In this document: positions 1-8,545 of the stretch, piece after piece
Layout of the letters: every line of letters starts with the position of its first letter
Numbering within the stretch: position 1 is the stretch's first letter
Source: JABGPL01 sp964387885
GTDB lineage: Bacteria; Electryoneota; AABM5-125-24; Hatepunaeales; Hatepunaeaceae
Assembly (NCBI GenBank): GCA_964387885.1
Contig: CAYLYZ010000014.1
Location: forward strand, 9,076-73,075
Direction of reading: 5' to 3'
DNA length: 64,000 bases
Notes under the pieces: model-generated
The model's input: the letters and a program-made list of their open reading frames with translations, nothing else
The model's database searches: none
What the model was told of the DNA's origin: nothing
Program-made: the position numbers and the translations under genes

Positions 1-2
1 GC

Positions 3-1937
3 CGAACTGAGCTGAATATTGGACCATATGAAGCAGATTTCCACATTGAACCACTCAAATATTCAGAATCACGAAAACTGCTTATAGAATTCCTTCCGGA
101 TCAAAATCTGAAGACAAAGTTTCGCAACCTATCACCCGATGAAAAATCACTCCTGGACAATCTGCTCATCACAATGGGAGGACATCCTCTTAGCATTTTC
201 CTCACTGCCTATCGAATAAGCAATGCTAAGGAGAATATGACTGAAAGGCTAAAGAATGCAAAAGATCAATTCATGGAACAGTTGGAAGCTCCCGATTTGG
301 TTGGTTTTCCAGAACGTCAGAAATCACTCCAAGTTTCACTTGATTTATCGTATAACCTCCTTTCTGAAAATGCCAAGGTAACCTTCAGAAAAAGCAGTTT
401 TTTTCCTGGTGGATTAATAGTACCAAATACTCCAGGATTTGATGACCTTTTGGGAGAGGAATGGCAGAAGGAAATTGAAGAAACCAAGAAGATAGGTCTT
501 TACCGGTTTAACGAAAATCCAAATAAATACATAATGTTAAATCCGATTAGAGAATATGCTGAGAGTAAATTAGAGATAGAGGAGGAGACAAAATTCAATT
601 CTGATTCTTTAGATTATTGGCTAAAATTCACTCTTTGGTTCGATTCGATTTTGAGTGCTTTCGAAAATCCAGAGAGATTAAAAAACATTGGTCTACCAAC
701 AGAGCAAAAGAAAAGAGAAGAAAAACTCAAAGAATTGGAAAATCAAGCTTATTCTGCGTTATCCATCGAGGAAGCCAATATACTTCATGCATTTCGGTGG
801 GCAGTAGAAAATGACTTCAAAACTGCTAATAACATTGCAGACAGAATTCAGACATATCTTGCGCTTTCTGGTAATATCCAAACGCGATTATGGGTTTGTT
901 ATTTGATGTATGAAAAAAGTGCTGATGATGAGAACAAGGCAAGGTGGGCTACGGACCTAACGGCATGTTTTGACTCAATCGGGAATATTCAGAAACAGAT
1001 AGTTTTCGCAAAAAAATCAATTTCATTATATAATAAGTTGTTCATAGTTTCACCTGATAAATATGCATTCCATCATTCGAGAGCATTGTCAAACCTCGGT
1101 GTAGCATATATTAGAAAAGGTAAATACACTGATGCAATGAAAAACTTGGAGGAAGCTCTATCGAAAATAAAACACTTCAAGGCTCCATTAGTAATTTTCA
1201 AATATGAGAAAATAAAAATTCTCTTAAATCTTGGTGTCATCTATATTGATTTGGAAAGACCAAAAGAGGCTTTACTCAAACTGGAGGAAGCGTTATTTAT
1301 AATGCGTAAACTCTTAAAAAATGACCCTCATCAGGATAATAACATGCTCTTTTTTATTCTACTCAATATGGGAGTTGCGTTATCAAACCTAAAAGAGTTT
1401 AATATAGCAAAAGGTAGGCTGGTCGAAGCCTTAGAGATCGGTAGAGAGCTATTAAAGAAATATCCCAATGCTTATGCACTCAATGTCTCAGATACTCTAA
1501 AAGATTTAGGTCATTTATTATCTGAACAAAATGAAAATATAGAAGCAATTGAGAAGCTTGAAGAAGCTCTAAGATACCAAATTGAGATGACAACTCATGT
1601 TCCTCTAGTTGCGTTGCCAAAAGCAATCGCAACTCAAATATTACTACGTAATATTTACGGAAAATTGAATGAGAGGGAACAAGTTTTGAAATGTTGTGTT
1701 GGAATTATTAATTCAAGCACTGAATTGTCAGTACTCCATAATAATCTTGGAATATTAGTGCACCATTACATTGAACAGGCAAACTATCTCTCTGGAATAA
1801 ACGAAAAGCAAAAGGCTCTTGAATACATTGAACTAGCAATAGACATGCTAAAGAAATATCCACCTAATAGCAGAGATACGAAGGAAGCTCTTGTTGAAGC
1901 GAAAAAATTGCACGATGAGATTATTGAGGGATTGTAG
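3..1937 (+). CDS. STAND/NB-ARC-type ATPase with TPR repeats (5' end outside window)
   Basis: The reading frame is open from the first bases of the window, so this is the C-terminal 644 residues of a longer protein; the internal ATG at 174 is not a believable start. Just before it lies EPLKYSESRKLLIEFL, which resembles the ARC1 region of NB-ARC/AP-ATPases, followed by GGHPLSIFL (the GLPLA-like motif), a winged-helix-like stretch (SLDLSYNLLSENAKVTF) and an MHD-like LNPIREYA. From about the middle onward there are repeated helical pairs of TPR type (for example NLGVAYIRKGKYTDAMKNLEEAL). Such proteins are signal-activated NTPase switches in which the TPR part senses a ligand or partner; many act in regulation or phage defence. 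The P-loop is outside the window, so activity cannot be judged. The specific role is unknown. It is convergent with the next gene. Confidence 0.7.
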   Translation, partial: RTELNIGPYEADFHIEPLKYSESRKLLIEFLPDQNLKTKFRNLSPDEKSLLDNLLITMGGHPLSIFLTAYRISNAKENMTERLKNAKDQFMEQLEAPDLVGFPERQKSLQVSLDLSYNLLSENAKVTFRKSSFFPGGLIVPNTPGFDDLLGEEWQKEIEETKKIGLYRFNENPNKYIMLNPIREYAESKLEIEEETKFNSDSLDYWLKFTLWFDSILSAFENPERLKNIGLPTEQKKREEKLKELENQAYSALSIEEANILHAFRWAVENDFKTANNIADRIQTYLALSGNIQTRLWVCYLMYEKSADDENKARWATDLTACFDSIGNIQKQIVFAKKSISLYNKLFIVSPDKYAFHHSRALSNLGVAYIRKGKYTDAMKNLEEALSKIKHFKAPLVIFKYEKIKILLNLGVIYIDLERPKEALLKLEEALFIMRKLLKNDPHQDNNMLFFILLNMGVALSNLKEFNIAKGRLVEALEIGRELLKKYPNAYALNVSDTLKDLGHLLSEQNENIEAIEKLEEALRYQIEMTTHVPLVALPKAIATQILLRNIYGKLNEREQVLKCCVGIINSSTELSVLHNNLGILVHHYIEQANYLSGINEKQKALEYIELAIDMLKKYPPNSRDTKEALVEAKKLHDEIIEGL

Positions 1938-1948
1938 AAAGATAAAAA

Positions 1949-1977
1949 CGGCACTGTCAGGAATTTTGTGTAAATAG
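1949..1977. other. Possible insertion-sequence end (IS256-like) remnant
   Basis: Just after the STAND gene stop, the minus strand of this stretch reads TTTACACAAAATTCCTGACA, which from memory resembles the terminal inverted repeats of IS256-family elements. No transposase and no second end are visible nearby, so at most this is a relic or the edge of an excised element. Confidence 0.2.
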
Positions 1978-2053
1978 CTTTTAGGCTTTTTATTTGTCCC
2001 TGCCTTTCCCCCCTCCGGAGAGGGAAAAATTCATGTCATTTCAAAATGGCAAC

Positions 2054-3784
2054 CTACCCCACCCCAACCATATCCCCATTATACAGATACCGCTTGATCT
2101 TCTTCGTGGAGGTTTTTTCGAATTCTACATCTACTACTTTGAAACGATTAATCCGTTTGTAGTCCTGCAGGTTTTTCGATATCTCTTTCACTTCGGTCTG
2201 GATGAGTTTAAAAACGTCGTCCGGTGTGGCTTTTTTTCCAAGAGACTCGAAATGTATATCCACCTGTTCGTAATCGAGGAAGATCAGAGCACCGACTTCT
2301 TCACCATAGCCGGATTTGCGCGTGACACCAAGGATTAGAGACTCGGTTATAAAGCGATTTTTGTTCAGATAGTGTTCGATCTCTTCCGGGAATACGTTCT
2401 TTCCACCACCGGTAACCAGCATGTTCTTCTTCCGTCCCATTATCTGCAGGAAACCGTCGCTGTGGATTTTCCCCAAATCACCGGTCAGGAACCAGCCGTC
2501 ATCAAATGCTTCTTTTGTGGCTTCTTCATTGTTGAAATATCCCTGGAAGACATTTGGTCCTTTTATGCATATTTCTCCAACTCCATTAGCATCTGGCTCA
2601 TTAATCTTGCAGTCAACATGAGGAATTGTAGGACCGACTGCTTCAATCCTGATATTCCAGGGTGGAGTTATGTGAGTAATCGGGCTGGTCTCCGTCAGAC
2701 CATAACCCTGGAGTGTACTGATGCCGAGATTGTTGAAGAACCTCGCTGTAGCCGGATTTAGTGGCCCTCCCCCGCTCGCGAAATATCTTACCGTCCCAAA
2801 ACCTGCTTTCTCTCGTAATGACTTGAATAACGGTCTACCAAGATCAAGACCAAGTTTTTCTCCTCCGGCTACGATTTTATAAATCGTGCCGAATAAAAAG
2901 GCTGCTTTCTTTCCCTTCTTTTTAATCCCACGCAGCATCCCGGTGTGCATTTTCTCGTAGAGTAGAGGAACACCTACCATTAAAGTGACAGATGTATTTC
3001 GGATATCCGCAATCAGATCATTACTCTTGATACTATGTGAATATGTAATGCTGCATCCGCAAAATATAGGGAGCAGGAATCCACAAGTACATTCAAAAAC
3101 ATGATGTACAGGAAGGACTGACAGGAATGTATCTTTTTGAGAAAGTGAGAAAACCCGACTGGCAGCTATAACATTTGACATAATATTGCCCTGAGTCAAC
3201 ACCACGCCTTTGCTGTAACCTGTTGTGCCGGATGTATACAATATTGCAGCAGTTTCGTCGATGGTTCTTGCGGGAAAATCTACTTCAGAACTCTCTCCTG
3301 AGTTTATAACTTCAGTAATTGAAAGATCCGCTTCGGGCTGGTCGTCTTTGAAACAGACGATTGTTTCGAGGGTTTGTATAGTCTCCATTTCCGCAACTAA
3401 GTGGAGAAATCTCCCTGAAACGAACAGGATTTTTGCACCGGAATCAAAAAGGATATGCCTGATTCCCGGTGCAGGCATCATACTGTCAACCGGAACGACA
3501 ACTGCTCCGGCAACCTGGGTAGCAAGGTAAGAATAAGCCCACTCGGGAGAATTTTCACCCAGAACAGCAATCCGATCTTCTTTAACGATACCCTGGGATT
3601 TTATCCAGGCAGCGATGGAATTGGTTGTTCGATTGAGTTCATTGAAGGTAGTCTCTGTGTATCCATTTCCATTCCAGACTCGCATAGCGGGTGAATCCCC
3701 AAACTGTTTGGAACTGTGGCGCGTCAGTTCATTCAATGGAAAAACTTCACGCTCCGGACCTAAATGCGAATTATAATCTCCCAT
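2054..3784 (-). CDS. AMP-forming long-chain acyl-CoA ligase
   Basis: A 576-residue member of the ANL adenylate-forming superfamily, expected to activate a carboxylic acid with ATP and join it to CoA. The phosphate-binding motif YTSGTTGYSKG lies near residue 180, GYGLTETSP is the adenylate-binding motif, and FLTGDLGKIHSDGFLQIMGRKKNMLVTGGG is the hinge region before the C-terminal domain. Length and motif order fit FadD/FAA-type long-chain ligases, but the chain length of the substrate cannot be read off. The start ATG is preceded by AGGGAG. It is the last gene of a minus-strand run, 44 bp downstream of a fold-III PLP decarboxylase; this pairing hints at a role other than beta-oxidation (no other fatty-acid genes are near). 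Confidence 0.85.
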   Translation of the reverse strand: MGDYNSHLGPEREVFPLNELTRHSSKQFGDSPAMRVWNGNGYTETTFNELNRTTNSIAAWIKSQGIVKEDRIAVLGENSPEWAYSYLATQVAGAVVVPVDSMMPAPGIRHILFDSGAKILFVSGRFLHLVAEMETIQTLETIVCFKDDQPEADLSITEVINSGESSEVDFPARTIDETAAILYTSGTTGYSKGVVLTQGNIMSNVIAASRVFSLSQKDTFLSVLPVHHVFECTCGFLLPIFCGCSITYSHSIKSNDLIADIRNTSVTLMVGVPLLYEKMHTGMLRGIKKKGKKAAFLFGTIYKIVAGGEKLGLDLGRPLFKSLREKAGFGTVRYFASGGGPLNPATARFFNNLGISTLQGYGLTETSPITHITPPWNIRIEAVGPTIPHVDCKINEPDANGVGEICIKGPNVFQGYFNNEEATKEAFDDGWFLTGDLGKIHSDGFLQIMGRKKNMLVTGGGKNVFPEEIEHYLNKNRFITESLILGVTRKSGYGEEVGALIFLDYEQVDIHFESLGKKATPDDVFKLIQTEVKEISKNLQDYKRINRFKVVDVEFEKTSTKKIKRYLYNGDMVGVG

Positions 3785-3828
3785 CGCTCCCTCGGTTTGT
3801 TTTATTTCTCTTTTTCAGATTGAGGATG

Positions 3829-5283
3829 CTATCCTGACGTCACCTCACCAAATACATCTGAGAACTCCTCTCCCCTTCTCCAGACTTCAACTTTCCCATC
3901 ATTCCAGATTGCAACTTTCGTTGGTCTTGGGAAACCGCAGTGGTTTGAGGCAAAGTGATCAGCGCAATATGCCCCGGTATTTTGTATGATCATTTTCTCA
4001 CCCCTAACCGGCATGCGATTTAGTTTAACCTTCACCTTGCTTATCATATCACCGGTATAGCACAATCGTCCACCGATAAAAACATCAGCAGTCTTATCAT
4101 CTTTTTTTGGCGGAATAATCTCGAACGGAAAGATATCAGGTGCGACCAGGTTCGTCCCGTGATTATTAACTCCCATATCGACAAAAACTACGGGATTCTC
4201 ATTTACATACTTCACACCCATAACTTCCGTAATTGTTATCCCGGATTTTCCAAAAAGTGCTCGACCCGGCTCTATAATTAGTGTAGGTGATCCCTTTTTT
4301 TTCAAGAAATCGCAGAGTCTTTCACCTGACTGCACTTTCTGAGAAAGTATGAAACGGAACATTTCAGATCCGGGGTACTCCGTTCGATATGCCTTACCAA
4401 TCCAATCCGGATTCTTGTTGCTCTTATCTTTCTTCAGATGAGCAAATCCCATCGGGTCTTTATTCCATGTCACTGAATCTTCGATTGACAGATTACCCTC
4501 AATCTGTTGGATCAGTCGGGAAGTAAATCCACTCCATTCCTCTTCCGACATGTAGGATTCAGGATATCCGCCGCCAATATCTATTGCTCTGACTTCTAAT
4601 CCGAGGCTATTTGCAATTTCCAATAATAATAACATATTATCAATCAGAACTTTATAACCCTTTGGATTACAAACCTGAGTCCCGATATGTGCAGACATTC
4701 CCATAAACTGTAGATTGGTCAGGCCCTTTGCATACTTAAAAGCCTTTTTTGCATCCCTGATGTCAACGCCAAACTTCGTCCAGTCTGCTGCTGTGGATTG
4801 ATCCAGCGATGAAAATCCTGCCAAAGGCATACCAACAAATCGGATCATTGCCCGTGCATTTTTTGATTGAGCTTTTGCTTCACTATCGAGTAAACCCAAT
4901 TCCTCAATACTATCAGCGGCAAAAAGAACATCAGCCTCAACTCCAAGACGAAGATACCTGTCAGACTTTCCACAACCGTTACAAACGATTTTATTGCCCG
5001 GTATGCCCTCTTCCAAAGCTGCTCGAAGCTCAAAATCAGATGAAACATCGGCGGCGAGGTTAAATTTGGAGGCAGCCCGTAAAGCTCCGCGACTGGGATT
5101 TGATTTTACAGCAAAGTTGAATTGACTTTCCGGATAGAGTTCTTCAGCTACCGCCCTGAAGGACTCAGCGTTTTTTTGAATTTTATCCGGAAACAGCACA
5201 TGTAAAGGTAAACCATATTTCAGAGCAAGTTGGTCTATCAATTTCAGATCTATGTTGTGTACTTTAATCTTGAAGTTCTCCAC
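3829..5283 (-). CDS. Fold-type III PLP-dependent decarboxylase (diaminopimelate decarboxylase-like)
   Basis: A 484-residue alanine-racemase-fold decarboxylase. FAVKSN near residue 57 holds the PLP lysine, AHIGTQ and DIGGGYPESY are the barrel motifs, EPGRALFGKSG binds PLP phosphate, and GRLCYTGDMI matches the GxxCxSxD catalytic motif at the dimer interface. The family includes LysA, which makes lysine from meso-diaminopimelate. It is, however, longer than typical LysA (about 420), with an insertion around residues 270-310, and the usual S-x-YN-x-R-x-RP C-terminal segment is replaced by ASNHCGFPRP. Substrate is therefore uncertain; ornithine/arginine-type or biosynthetic variants are possible. 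Start is GTG. It sits 9 bp after pyrE and before an acyl-CoA ligase. Confidence 0.75.
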   Translation of the reverse strand: MENFKIKVHNIDLKLIDQLALKYGLPLHVLFPDKIQKNAESFRAVAEELYPESQFNFAVKSNPSRGALRAASKFNLAADVSSDFELRAALEEGIPGNKIVCNGCGKSDRYLRLGVEADVLFAADSIEELGLLDSEAKAQSKNARAMIRFVGMPLAGFSSLDQSTAADWTKFGVDIRDAKKAFKYAKGLTNLQFMGMSAHIGTQVCNPKGYKVLIDNMLLLLEIANSLGLEVRAIDIGGGYPESYMSEEEWSGFTSRLIQQIEGNLSIEDSVTWNKDPMGFAHLKKDKSNKNPDWIGKAYRTEYPGSEMFRFILSQKVQSGERLCDFLKKKGSPTLIIEPGRALFGKSGITITEVMGVKYVNENPVVFVDMGVNNHGTNLVAPDIFPFEIIPPKKDDKTADVFIGGRLCYTGDMISKVKVKLNRMPVRGEKMIIQNTGAYCADHFASNHCGFPRPTKVAIWNDGKVEVWRRGEEFSDVFGEVTSG

Positions 5284-5292
5284 TTATCATAA

Positions 5293-5973
5293 TTATCCGA
5301 TGAAATCAAGCTTGTTGCTTTCATGCCACGTCCTGGGATCAGCAAGATATTCTTTTACAGAGTTTAAGCTTGATTCATGAAATATTTTTTCACTATCTGC
5401 TACTTCAAGCGCAGCATTCATATCTGATACGGAATAAAGATCTATCCCATGAGTCTTGAGTAATTGTTCCCCACCCTGTAACCGGTCAAATAATACGAGT
5501 GTTGTTTTCACCTCACCACCTGCAGCTCGAATTGCCTCTATGAAATGCAGTTTACTTCCGGCATCGGTAATCAAATCTTCAATCAAGATAAATCGTTTAC
5601 CTTCTGCATTACCCCCTTCTACTAAATTAGCAATCCCATATCCTTTCTTAGCTTTTCTGACATAAAATGCTGACTTACCGAGTCCTTGTGCTGCGTAGGC
5701 GCTAAATGGTATACCTGCCGTTTCTCCACCTGCGAGTGCATCAACTTCAATACCATTGGTTTCGATAATCATCTTCGTAGCTGTTACAAACAGGTTCATA
5801 AAAGCGGGATTCGAAATAACCTGTCTGCAGTTCACATATATTGGGCTGTAATTCCCCGAAGCGAGTTTAAACGGTTCTTCCAGATTTATTTTTACCGCAC
5901 CTGACTCCCAAAGAAGTATGGCTGCTGCATCCTGCAGTTTTTTCAGTGCAAGTTCGTTTAGATTCAATGCCAT
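5293..5973 (-). CDS. pyrE: Orotate phosphoribosyltransferase
   Basis: Transfers orotate to PRPP to give OMP in de novo pyrimidine synthesis, in the cytoplasm. The 226-residue protein has the PRPP-binding motif ILIEDLITDAGSK and an upstream YVRKAKKGYGIANLVEGG segment that matches the flexible catalytic loop with its lysine pair. The length is normal. It starts with ATG 23 bp after the Trm112-like gene and is followed after 9 bp by the PLP decarboxylase, so it is likely co-transcribed. Together with the upstream dCMP deaminase it gives this minus-strand run a nucleotide-metabolism flavour. Confidence 0.9.
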   Translation of the reverse strand: MALNLNELALKKLQDAAAILLWESGAVKINLEEPFKLASGNYSPIYVNCRQVISNPAFMNLFVTATKMIIETNGIEVDALAGGETAGIPFSAYAAQGLGKSAFYVRKAKKGYGIANLVEGGNAEGKRFILIEDLITDAGSKLHFIEAIRAAGGEVKTTLVLFDRLQGGEQLLKTHGIDLYSVSDMNAALEVADSEKIFHESSLNSVKEYLADPRTWHESNKLDFIG

Positions 5974-5996
5974 ACGGCACTCCTAATTAAATTTGT

Positions 5997-6212
5997 TTAC
6001 GACTCTTTTCCGTGTCGTTTCATTATCTCTTTCCAATCTGATTCGGACAACTGTTCAGACTCATCGATCAGCATTATTGGGATATCATCCTCAATCCTGT
6101 AACGCCTTCTTGTTCCAGCATCGGTGCTGACAAGTGTTTCACCATCAAGCACCAAAGGCGCTTTTGTATCAGGGCAAACCAATATTTCCAGCAATTTTGG
6201 ATCAATCGGCAT
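5997..6212 (-). CDS. Trm112 family small zinc-ribbon-like protein
   Basis: A 71-residue protein beginning MPIDPKLLEILVCPDTKAPL, the hallmark of the bacterial Trm112/YcaR family. The family core is a small beta domain; eukaryotic Trm112 activates several methyltransferases, whereas the bacterial function is poorly known. Only one cysteine of the usual CPxC pair is present (CPDTK), so zinc binding by a CxxC knuckle is unlikely. It lies between the dCMP deaminase and pyrE on the same strand. Confidence 0.8.
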   Translation of the reverse strand: MPIDPKLLEILVCPDTKAPLVLDGETLVSTDAGTRRRYRIEDDIPIMLIDESEQLSESDWKEIMKRHGKES

Positions 6213-6269
6213 TATTACCTCTTTTTTTTCAATCTATTTAACCTAATAAGAATGCAACGCATCCCAATA

Positions 6270-6713
6270 TCACTTCTCAGAATTATATTGCTCCACAGAA
6301 ACACCTGCCTTCAGGAGAATTTCCTGAAGGTTTGGTGGATAGCTTGAAGCAGCATTTTCATACGTATCTTTAAAAATGATCTTCTTGATTCCGGCGGTAA
6401 CCAATGTCTTAATGCAGTTCCAGCATGGTGTCGCAGTTACGTATGCAGTTGCATCCATTGTCTCGATCCCCTCTCTGGCTGCATTTGAAACAGCATTAGC
6501 TTCCGCATGTGCTGTAGCAACACAATGACCATTAATCAGCAAATGTCCGACGTCATCACAATGATCAACCCCGGGGAGTGATCCATTATATCCCGTTGAT
6601 AGAATTCGTTTATTCCTGACTAATACACATCCGGCATGCAACCTGTCACATGTTGCACGTGTTGAGACATGACTGGCTAACATAAGGAAATACTCGTCCC
6701 ACGACTGGCGCAT
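6270..6713 (-). CDS. Deoxycytidylate (dCMP) deaminase
   Basis: Zinc-dependent deamination of dCMP to dUMP, the precursor of dTMP. The motifs HAEANAV (zinc His and catalytic Glu) and PCWNC (zinc cysteines) are present, and an extra conserved Cys/His region near the N-terminus (TCDRLHAGCVLVRNKRILSTGYNG) matches the dCMP deaminase/ComEB subfamily. I chose the ATG at 6713 because GGAG lies 5 nt upstream and the protein then begins MRQSWDEYF as in the family; a TTG at 6746 would add 11 residues without a good ribosome site. It is the first gene of the minus-strand run. Confidence 0.88.
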   Translation of the reverse strand: MRQSWDEYFLMLASHVSTRATCDRLHAGCVLVRNKRILSTGYNGSLPGVDHCDDVGHLLINGHCVATAHAEANAVSNAAREGIETMDATAYVTATPCWNCIKTLVTAGIKKIIFKDTYENAASSYPPNLQEILLKAGVSVEQYNSEK

Positions 6714-7032
6714 GGTTTCTCCATTAATAACAATGTATTCAATCAATCGTCTGCACCTTCGCGAGCAGTAATCGCAATGAGCAACGGATTATTCTCGTTG
6801 TAATATATTGTAATTAACCTGCTAAATCAATAATGTTATGGACTGAGTCCCGATACCATAGAAATCAGATATTGTCATTTAAATGAAAATGCAATTGTTT
6901 CGAAAAAAACCAAAAAATCGTTAACATATTTTAAGTTTGAATAAAGACAGAAGTGAAGTTGCGATAGAAGATTCATAATATTACTTTTATATAGCAGGTT
7001 ATCGCAGAAAATGAGATCGTTCAGGAGAAGAA
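6714..7032. other. Divergent intergenic region
   Basis: An AT-rich spacer between the minus-strand dCMP deaminase and the plus-strand secreted beta-helix gene; it must carry promoters for both. I see no repeat, no RNA gene and no convincing terminator in it. AGGAGAAG just before 7033 is the ribosome site of the right-hand gene. Confidence 0.4.
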
Positions 7033-8514
7033 ATGCGCTTTTCAATTTTAGTGACAACAATAGTTTTGTTATTTAACATTAATAACATCGTAAGGGCCAG
7101 GATATTAGAAGTCCCCAACCAATACGGGACAATTCAGAATGCGATCAACGCCGCCGGGGTTGATGATACCGTGCTGGTACATCCCGGCGTCTACTCGTCG
7201 ATAGATTTTCTTGGCAAAGCAATTCTGGTCGCAAGCGAATATATTTTCACTAATGATGACAACATCATTAATAACACAATAATTGATGCTGAAAACTCCG
7301 GACATGTCGTAAGATTCAGAACGTTCGAAAACCGATTCTCAAGGCTAACGGGATTTACAATTAGAAACGGCAGGGCTACCGATGGAGGTGGGATTTATTG
7401 TCCCCAGGCAAGTCCGACTTTGAGTCATTTAATTATTTCGAATAATTTCGTTACCGAAGATGGAGGTGGCATATACGGCACTGAAGATTCAAGCCCGGTC
7501 ATATCGGACGTAATTATACGCGAAAACACATCATCGGAACAAGGTGGAGGTCTATACTTCGCTGAAGATTGTGATCCACGGTTAACCAATGTCCTGATCG
7601 AAGGTAACTCCGGAAGTTCTGGAGGGGGTATATATATTCGCAGCAACAGCTCAATAGAGTTGACGAATGTACGTATTATTAATAATGAAGCTGCATCACT
7701 TGGGGGTGGCATCGCCTGCCATCGTGATTGCGAGATGCAGATGAATCGTTGTGTTGTTGCAGGAAATTCAGCAGAGAGCTTATATGCGGGAGGCATCTAT
7801 TTAGGCATATCAAATGCTGAATTGGAGAACGTAACAATATGCGGGAACAGCACCGATGGGTATGGTGGTGGATTGAATTTCAGCGGTCGTGCAGACATTA
7901 GTGTCGTGAATGCAATTTTCTGGGAGAATATACCAGAACAAATCACAGGTCGGGGTAACAATAACCCGCAGGCTACAATTGAAATCTCCTTTAGCGATTT
8001 GATGGAGGGTCAAAATGGAATTTCAATTGTCGGAAACTCGAGGGTACTCTACAGGAATAGTAATATCACATCAAATCCTTTGTTTGAAAATATCGATCAG
8101 CAAAACTTTTTCCTGACTGCAGAAAGCCCCTGCATAGATGCTGGAGATCCCGATAGTCCGGCAGATCCCGATGGATCAGTTTCGGATATTGGCGCATATT
8201 ATTTTGGTCAGCAAAATGATGTTGAATATTCAGATAAGCATGAGATCCCTGTTGATTTTGAAACAATGGTAGTTTATCCTAATCCATTCAATTCAAGATT
8301 TCAGCTGAGTTTTACAATTGGAAAACCGGGCGTGATAAAGACTGAAGTGTTTGACCTGACGGGAAAACTCCTTTTTGAGACGGGAAAGGAGTTCAAACCA
8401 ATAGGAACCCACATATACGAAATTGATGCAACAGACTGGTTGTCTGGAATATACATAGCTCGATTGCTGTCTCCAACCAAAACTGAAATCGTACGGTTTG
8501 TTTGTTTAAAATAG
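7033..8514 (+). CDS. Secreted right-handed beta-helix protein with T9SS sorting domain
   Basis: A 493-residue exported protein. Residues 1-23 form a signal peptide; PNQYGTIQNAINAAGVDDTV and VHPGVY are the typical first coil of pectate-lyase-like or polymorphic-outer-membrane-protein-like helices; the body has repeated GGGIY/GGGLY turns spaced about 25-30 residues, then a loop SPCIDAGDP that usually closes such helices. VYPNPFNS near residue 413 begins the type A T9SS C-terminal sorting domain, ending in the usual GIYIARL and a basic tail. Expected location is the cell surface or medium, after export by Sec and T9SS. No catalytic residues could be assigned; adhesion or glycan binding are guesses. 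The ATG has a good AGGAGAAG site. Confidence 0.85.
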   Translation: MRFSILVTTIVLLFNINNIVRARILEVPNQYGTIQNAINAAGVDDTVLVHPGVYSSIDFLGKAILVASEYIFTNDDNIINNTIIDAENSGHVVRFRTFENRFSRLTGFTIRNGRATDGGGIYCPQASPTLSHLIISNNFVTEDGGGIYGTEDSSPVISDVIIRENTSSEQGGGLYFAEDCDPRLTNVLIEGNSGSSGGGIYIRSNSSIELTNVRIINNEAASLGGGIACHRDCEMQMNRCVVAGNSAESLYAGGIYLGISNAELENVTICGNSTDGYGGGLNFSGRADISVVNAIFWENIPEQITGRGNNNPQATIEISFSDLMEGQNGISIVGNSRVLYRNSNITSNPLFENIDQQNFFLTAESPCIDAGDPDSPADPDGSVSDIGAYYFGQQNDVEYSDKHEIPVDFETMVVYPNPFNSRFQLSFTIGKPGVIKTEVFDLTGKLLFETGKEFKPIGTHIYEIDATDWLSGIYIARLLSPTKTEIVRFVCLK

Positions 8515-8545
8515 TCGGGACTACCGACTTATAATTGGATTAAAT

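Noticed and set aside
2372..2761. 129-codon plus-strand open frame
   Set aside because: It is antisense to the acyl-CoA ligase, whose motifs are intact.
7425..7796. 123-codon minus-strand open frame
   Set aside because: Antisense to the repetitive GGG-rich beta-helix gene; proline-rich translation is an artefact of the glycine codons.
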